A stretch of DNA of 64,000 nucleotides, from NCBI GenBank assembly GCA_016748015.1, contig JAAOMT010000226.1, positions 478,604 through 542,603 on the forward strand, in the 5' to 3' direction. This stretch comes from Geosiphon pyriformis. Taxonomy: Eukaryota > Glomeromycota > Glomeromycetes > Archaeosporales > Geosiphonaceae. Below, piece after piece: positions 59,700-64,000 of the stretch (the stretch's first letter is position 1; each line of letters begins with the position of its first letter). The notes under the pieces are model-generated. The model made no database searches. It was not told where the DNA came from and worked only from the letters and a program-made list of their open reading frames with translations. A program made the position numbers and the translations under genes.

Positions 59700-61221
59700 A
59701 AGAGTAACGTTGATTACTCCTGTTTTGTTGGTCTCTTTGTAATTTTTTACAATCTCATTTCCAATGTCCTGAAATTCCATAATAATGACAATTTTGAGGT
59801 TGGTTATAGGATGGTGATCCAAAATAGTTTTGGTTGTGTCGTTGTGAGGGTTGATATCTTTGTGGTTGTTGTTGCTGTTGTTGTTGGTTTGTGAAGTAGC
59901 TTTCAACCTTCTTTGTGAGTTGGTCTATCTTCTCTTCAGCTGCTGAACTGGTTTCTCCAATAGCTAAGTTGACAAGTTTGGTGTGGTTTGCTTCTTTTAT
60001 AGCCATTTCATAGTTCTTTGCATGTCTGATGGCAGTTGCTAAGTCTGTTGGTACATGTAGATGGACTTTCTTAATCAATTTGTCTTTTAATCCTGCTATA
60101 AACTGATCCAGAATCTGAGCATTAGAATAGTAGTCATTGGTTTCCAATTGTCAAATTCATCGAAGAAGTTTGTTGAATTTCCCAAGATAGGTCATAACAG
60201 TTTCAGATGTTTTTTGTTTGATATTGTGAAAGCAATTGTGGAGAGTGATAGAGGTGTTGTTGTCAGTGAATTGTTGTAAAAAAGCATCTTTAAATGCTTG
60301 TTAGTTTTCAAATAGTTCTTCTAAATTTTCAAACCATTTTTCTGCTGTTCCTTGGAGAAAGTAGGAAATTGCTTTGAGCATTTTTGCTGCAATCCAACCA
60401 TTTGCATCTTCTGCTTTTTGAACTTTGTCAAGCCATTTTTGAGGACTGGTATCATTGTCTTCACCAGTAAATTCTGGAATTTTTACAATGTAAACAGTTG
60501 TCATTTCTTCTTTGTTTCTTATGATTTCTTCTGGTTCTGATTTAGTTTCTTCAATTTTCAAGCTTTCTGAATGATTACTTTTATTTTCCTGTAAGTAATC
60601 AATGATATTGGCACTTGTTGATATTGGTTCTTGTTGTTGAATAGGATTTCTAGGTGACTGAAAATCTTCTGGTCTGGAGAAACGGTTAAGTAGTGAACTT
60701 GGTGTTTGTGGTTGAACAAGTAAAATTAGAAATAGTGTAATAGAAAGTAGTAATTTGACACTGGTTCCTTGTTCAGGTGTTTACAAGTGTTTGGCAGTTG
60801 TCTTTGGTAATATTGAAGTGTTTGGAGTGGTTCTTAAGTATTGTTTCACTTTTTGTTTGTCTTTGTTGCTTGTCTTTGTTTCTGATTCAAAGTTAAAAGA
60901 GTATTTGGGCTGTACTGGGTATTTTTTTTCACAATACTCAATAATATTAAAATTAAGTTCTTGGAAGTAGGTAGCTAGTGTTTCACTGTTCAGGTCTTCT
61001 GTTCCCAATTGTGAATAGTGCACTAAATTATTGTAGAGATTGCTTCTAACTTCTGAAATATTGTAGTTTCTAAAAAGATAATTGTTGATACAATTTTCAA
61101 TGTATTGGTATACTGATTTTTTGACAACTTCAATTTCGTCTGAGATGTTGAATCTTTGCTTGCAGTGGGTGTAAATTGACTGATAATACTCTAAAGTTGT
61201 TGTGTTTGGTGTGGTCGCCAC
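59700..61221 (-). pseudogene. A2 gag
   Basis: Starts at the ATG 61219-61221, 45 nt inside the LTR end. Open at 60781-61221, 60301-60561 and 59755-60147, all in one frame. The core has VKIPEFTGEDNDTSPQKWL (60440-60500) and KAISYFLQGTAEKWFENL. A Gln-rich run (NQQQQQQQPQ) precedes a knuckle reading CHYYGISGHWK then stop then DC: the second Cys is Tyr and an Arg is TGA, both transitions. Gag would package RNA. Confidence 0.85.
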
Positions 61222-61266
61222 TTTGAATTTGTTGTTGCTGTGTTATTTCTATGGGAAAGCACCAAA

Positions 61267-62235
61267 TGTTACTGGAGGTTTTTGGTCTCTTTTCTTAAAT
61301 GTTATTAATGTTAATTTGCTGTGAATTCACGTTTCCAGGAAGTAGTTGGACCTCCAGTAACTGAATTTATTTTCAAATTATCTCCTATAATTTGAATTGC
61401 TGAACTTATAAGTAGAATGACCAATTTCTTACCAGTTACTTTATGTAGTTATGTTATAGTAAACATCAACTCTTTCCCAGTAATTGCTCATCTGGAAGCT
61501 CACTAAAAATGTGTAGTTACTTTGCTGTGAAAGTCAACTCTTTTACAGGAATCTCATCTGTAGGCTACCTTAATGATTATAATAAGAAAAAAAAAAAAAT
61601 ATAAAAGAAATATAAAAGAAATAAAATTTATCAAGAGAAACATTTTCTATCCAGACCTGGAGTCACTAACAGATTACTGATATTGGTAGCTAATCAATTT
61701 CAAAATATTAGTTGTGTTGAGAGAATTTCAAATGTAATAATTAAAGGATTTGGTTTTCAAATATTTAATTTTTATTTGAGATATGTAAAAAGTAATTTGT
61801 TCTAATTAAGATACCTAAAATAAGATACTATAATAAGATATGAGAAGATACATTTTCTTGAAAAGAAAAGCTCTTCTTTTATACAACTTGTTGTAGTACT
61901 AGTCTTTGAACTTGCACTTTTCTCTTTGCTATAATTTGGGTGAACTAAAGATACATTTCGGCGAATTTACAAGTTATTTCACTGAATTATTGATTATTTC
62001 GGCAAATTTTCATTAATTTCGGCGAATTTTGACTATGTTAAAAGGTTCAGGGTATTGTGTAATTTGATCATCTTAATTTCTAGAGTACAAATCGGATTAT
62101 TGATTGAGTAATGATATTTGATAATTTGATTAAATAATAAGTAATAATCGAATTAATAATAATGTATGCTAATTAATAATAGGAATTATAAGGATAATTT
62201 CATGCTAATTAATAGCTAAAATTCTACTGGTAACA
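61267..62235 (-). repeat. 5' LTR of A2
   Basis: TGTTACTGGAGG next to the primer-binding site (plus strand AAAGCACCAAA, 61256-61266) and CTGGTAACA at the end. Same length as the left LTR. Confidence 0.92.
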
Positions 62236-62929
62236 CCAGGCTATCATGAAGTCTATTCTCAGACAATTAATTTTACTATGTTGCCACTCCACCAAGAATA
62301 AAGAAAAGAAAAGAAAGAAAGAAAGAAAAGAAAAGAATTAGTATCATCAATTGTCATGATCAAAAGCAACTGGTCTAAATTGTTAATAATTCAAGACAGT
62401 TATATTAAGAACATCTGTCCTAAAACAAAAGTACAAAACAATAGTTAATTCATGTAAATTCTACAAAGTTTAAGAACATAAATTTGTGATTCTGATTTCT
62501 TAATAATTAATTTATTTCAGAAGATAAATATGAAATAGAATAAATAATAGAAAGAGTAAGAATATTTAATTCTTGTCTAATGATTTGTATCTCTTTTGTC
62601 ACTTTTTCTAACTTTTACAACTATTCGTTTTTTATTTATTCTTTTGGTTTTATAAGATTGCTTTTGATTGTTTTGTTATTGCTAATTATTGTTTTGTTAT
62701 TTCTGTTATTGCTTTATTCTTTTATATTATTTTTAATTATTCTATGTTATAATGTATTATCTAGTGTTCTTACATATTATTCTGTGTTATCTCACATTGT
62801 GCTGCATTATCCTGTATTATCCTAAATTATAATGCATTTATCTAATGTTATTGTGTACTATTCTGTATTATGTTATATTTTGGTCACATTTTTTTATAAC
62901 TTTGGATCAGTTTTTCTACTTGGATAATA
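62236..62929 (-). repeat. Truncated B-type LTR of remnant D
   Basis: Read on the minus strand it starts TATTATCCAAGTAGAAAAAC just after a polypurine tract, then has an array of ATAACACAGAATAAT-like units (62700-62890) shared with LTR C. The stretch near 62345-62385 (CATGATCAAAAGCAACTGG) matches E0 LTR 3328-3350. Its other end was lost where A2 meets it. Runs of AAAGAAAG at 62291-62336 are simple repeats. The 81-codon plus frame at 62580 is a hydrophobic translation of this repeat, not a gene. Confidence 0.6.
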
Positions 62930-63368
62930 TTATCTCTCTTTTTTTAGAATTGAGCTCCTGTAAAATTGTATGTATCTGTTATTATAGCTTTATTTGTGTT
63001 GTGTTTGATGATTGTGTTGAATATAATTCTTTGTAGATTTTCGAATTGTTAATTGGTTATTTGTTCTATATTGTTAACTGTTATAGTTTTTATAGATCAA
63101 TACAACAATATATTTGAACAATATTAGAAAGCAGTGTATAATCAGTATATTGCTTTGTAATATAGGGTCAGATTGCTTTTCTCTATGAATTTTTTTACTT
63201 GTTGTATTGCTTTTTTGTTAAAAGTTTTCTGGCTGAGGTCTCTATATAGTGTCTTTAAATCTAGTTGTTTACTAATTTTGTAGAACCAATATGCTGAAGG
63301 AAGTTTTTCTTTCTATTTTTGGGTATTGTTTAGTGTTTATTCCCCTGTTTTGGAGAGATTGATCTCAT
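62930..63368 (-). pseudogene. C-terminal end of pol of remnant D
   Basis: On the minus strand the last residues before the LTR read TGAQF, stop, KKRDNI, matching NGAQY, stop, KRENNV at the end of the nested B pol extension; the polypurine tract is AAAAAAAGAGAGATAA. The rest is degenerate. It is cut at 63368 by the LTR that follows. Confidence 0.5.
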
Positions 63369-64000
63369 TGTTACTCATAAAAAGAAAACAGATATAGAAA
63401 AATAGTAGGCCAATAAGAAAGTAGTAGTTAACACATGAGCACATTGTTCAGCAATGTAGAGCAATATCAGAAATTACAACACATCACTCAACAATGTGGA
63501 GCAATGTCAAAAAAATATAGCACATTGCTAAGCAATATGAGCATTGCTTGAGAAATTATAGCACATTGTTCGAGAATATGAGCAATCTCATAAAACCAAA
63601 TTATGTATATATAGTGGTAGCATTAGAAGTAAAAAAGACAGACTTCTCAGTTTAGATTTTATCTAAGTGATCTTTTCATCCACAAATATCAATAAATAAT
63701 TATTTTTTATCTCAAATCCACTTCCATTATCAACACTTCATGTTGATAATAATTGATACTTAACCACATTGGAACAATAGCTCTTAATTATGGCTATTGA
63801 TGGGATACTAACTTGCAATTGCTTTTGTTTAAAATTCATTTATCTTCTTTTATTTTCTTTGTTTTACTAAAATTGATTAAGGATTAAGTGCTGAGATACA
63901 GACATCATAGGACTGGTAAAAGACCTGTGAAACAAGGGTAGAACACTCATAGATTTGGGAATAGCTTACCAGGAGAATTACTGGCCACCATGCTAAGAAA
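63369..64000 (+). repeat. B-type LTR, cut by the window edge
   Basis: Starts TGTTACTCATAAAAAGAAAAC. Four imperfect units of about 37 bp with AGCACATTGTTCAGCAAT (63430-63590) come before TATATATAG at 63606. Downstream it matches nested B LTR 48620-48990 closely. Its array motif resembles E0, not nested B. Confidence 0.8.

Larger units (their letters stand above)
42185..62235 (-). mobile_element. Ty3/gypsy-type element A2 with dUTPase, split by nested B
   Basis: Minus-strand element with two LTRs of equal length (969 bp). Domain order on the minus strand: gag, protease, cysteine-rich segment, dUTPase, RT, RNase H, integrase, C-terminal extension. Nested B (48359-58516) sits in the cysteine-rich segment; without it the element is about 9.9 kb, like A1. 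It is the best-kept A copy: the RT frame is open for 238 codons and the dUTPase for 182. No matching target duplication is seen. Confidence 0.9.

Noticed and set aside
62580-62825. Membrane protein gene (81 codons, hydrophobic)
   Set aside because: It is a frame through T-rich tandem repeat of a reverse-oriented LTR, with low-complexity Leu/Ile/Phe; no gene structure.
63430-63590. CRISPR array
   Set aside because: The units are imperfect, adjacent, without unique spacers of constant length, and lie in an LTR of a eukaryotic element.

Overview
The window looks like a piece of a large, repeat-swollen, very AT-rich fungal nuclear genome, most likely an arbuscular mycorrhizal fungus (Glomeromycotina, Gigaspora- or Rhizophagus-like). 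This is inference: the one host gene has short GT-AG introns, and the LINE ORF1 proteins and the dUTPase-bearing Ty3/gypsy elements resemble families I associate with that group. No rRNA, tRNA or CRISPR was recognised.

Layout. 1-3847: 5' part of a minus-strand LTR retrotransposon (E0), cut by the left window edge. 3848-18215: a minus-strand LINE, split by a complete minus-strand Ty3/gypsy element A1 (5213-15049). 18216-19380: AT-rich filler. 19380-25860: a CpG-containing gene island with one intact host gene, a three-exon family-2 glycosyltransferase (21840-23955). 25860-28340: extremely AT-rich, CpG-free DNA. 28340-36823: LTR fragment, then a plus-strand LINE split by a complete pogo/Tigger-like DNA transposon (29205-33468) and by an LTR (34987-36008). 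36824-37863: degraded solo LTR. 37864-39940: AT-rich filler. 39941-41870: ORF1 of a third LINE (minus). 42185-62235: a second copy of the A family (A2, minus), split by a complete plus-strand element of a different family (nested B, 48359-58516, flanked by a 4-bp target duplication). 62236-63368: remnant of another LTR element (D). 63369-64000: start of one more B-type LTR.

The LTR elements code for gag, a retropepsin-like protease, a cysteine-rich segment, a trimeric-type dUTPase domain, reverse transcriptase, RNase H and integrase, then a C-terminal extension of about 250 residues after the GPY/F-like region that reads through the polypurine tract into the 3' LTR. The extension is recognisably shared by the A and B families.

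None of the transposable-element genes is intact, yet most kept their reading frame. The B gag-pol frame runs about 6.5 kb with more than two dozen in-frame stops and no indel, and the pogo transposase keeps one frame over 520 codons with six stops. The stops sit at Arg, Gln and Trp positions (CGA, CAA/CAG, TGG) and active-site Asp codons are often Asn. This C-to-T/G-to-A pattern suggests RIP-like or methylation-linked hypermutation and contrasts with the intact, CpG-containing host gene.
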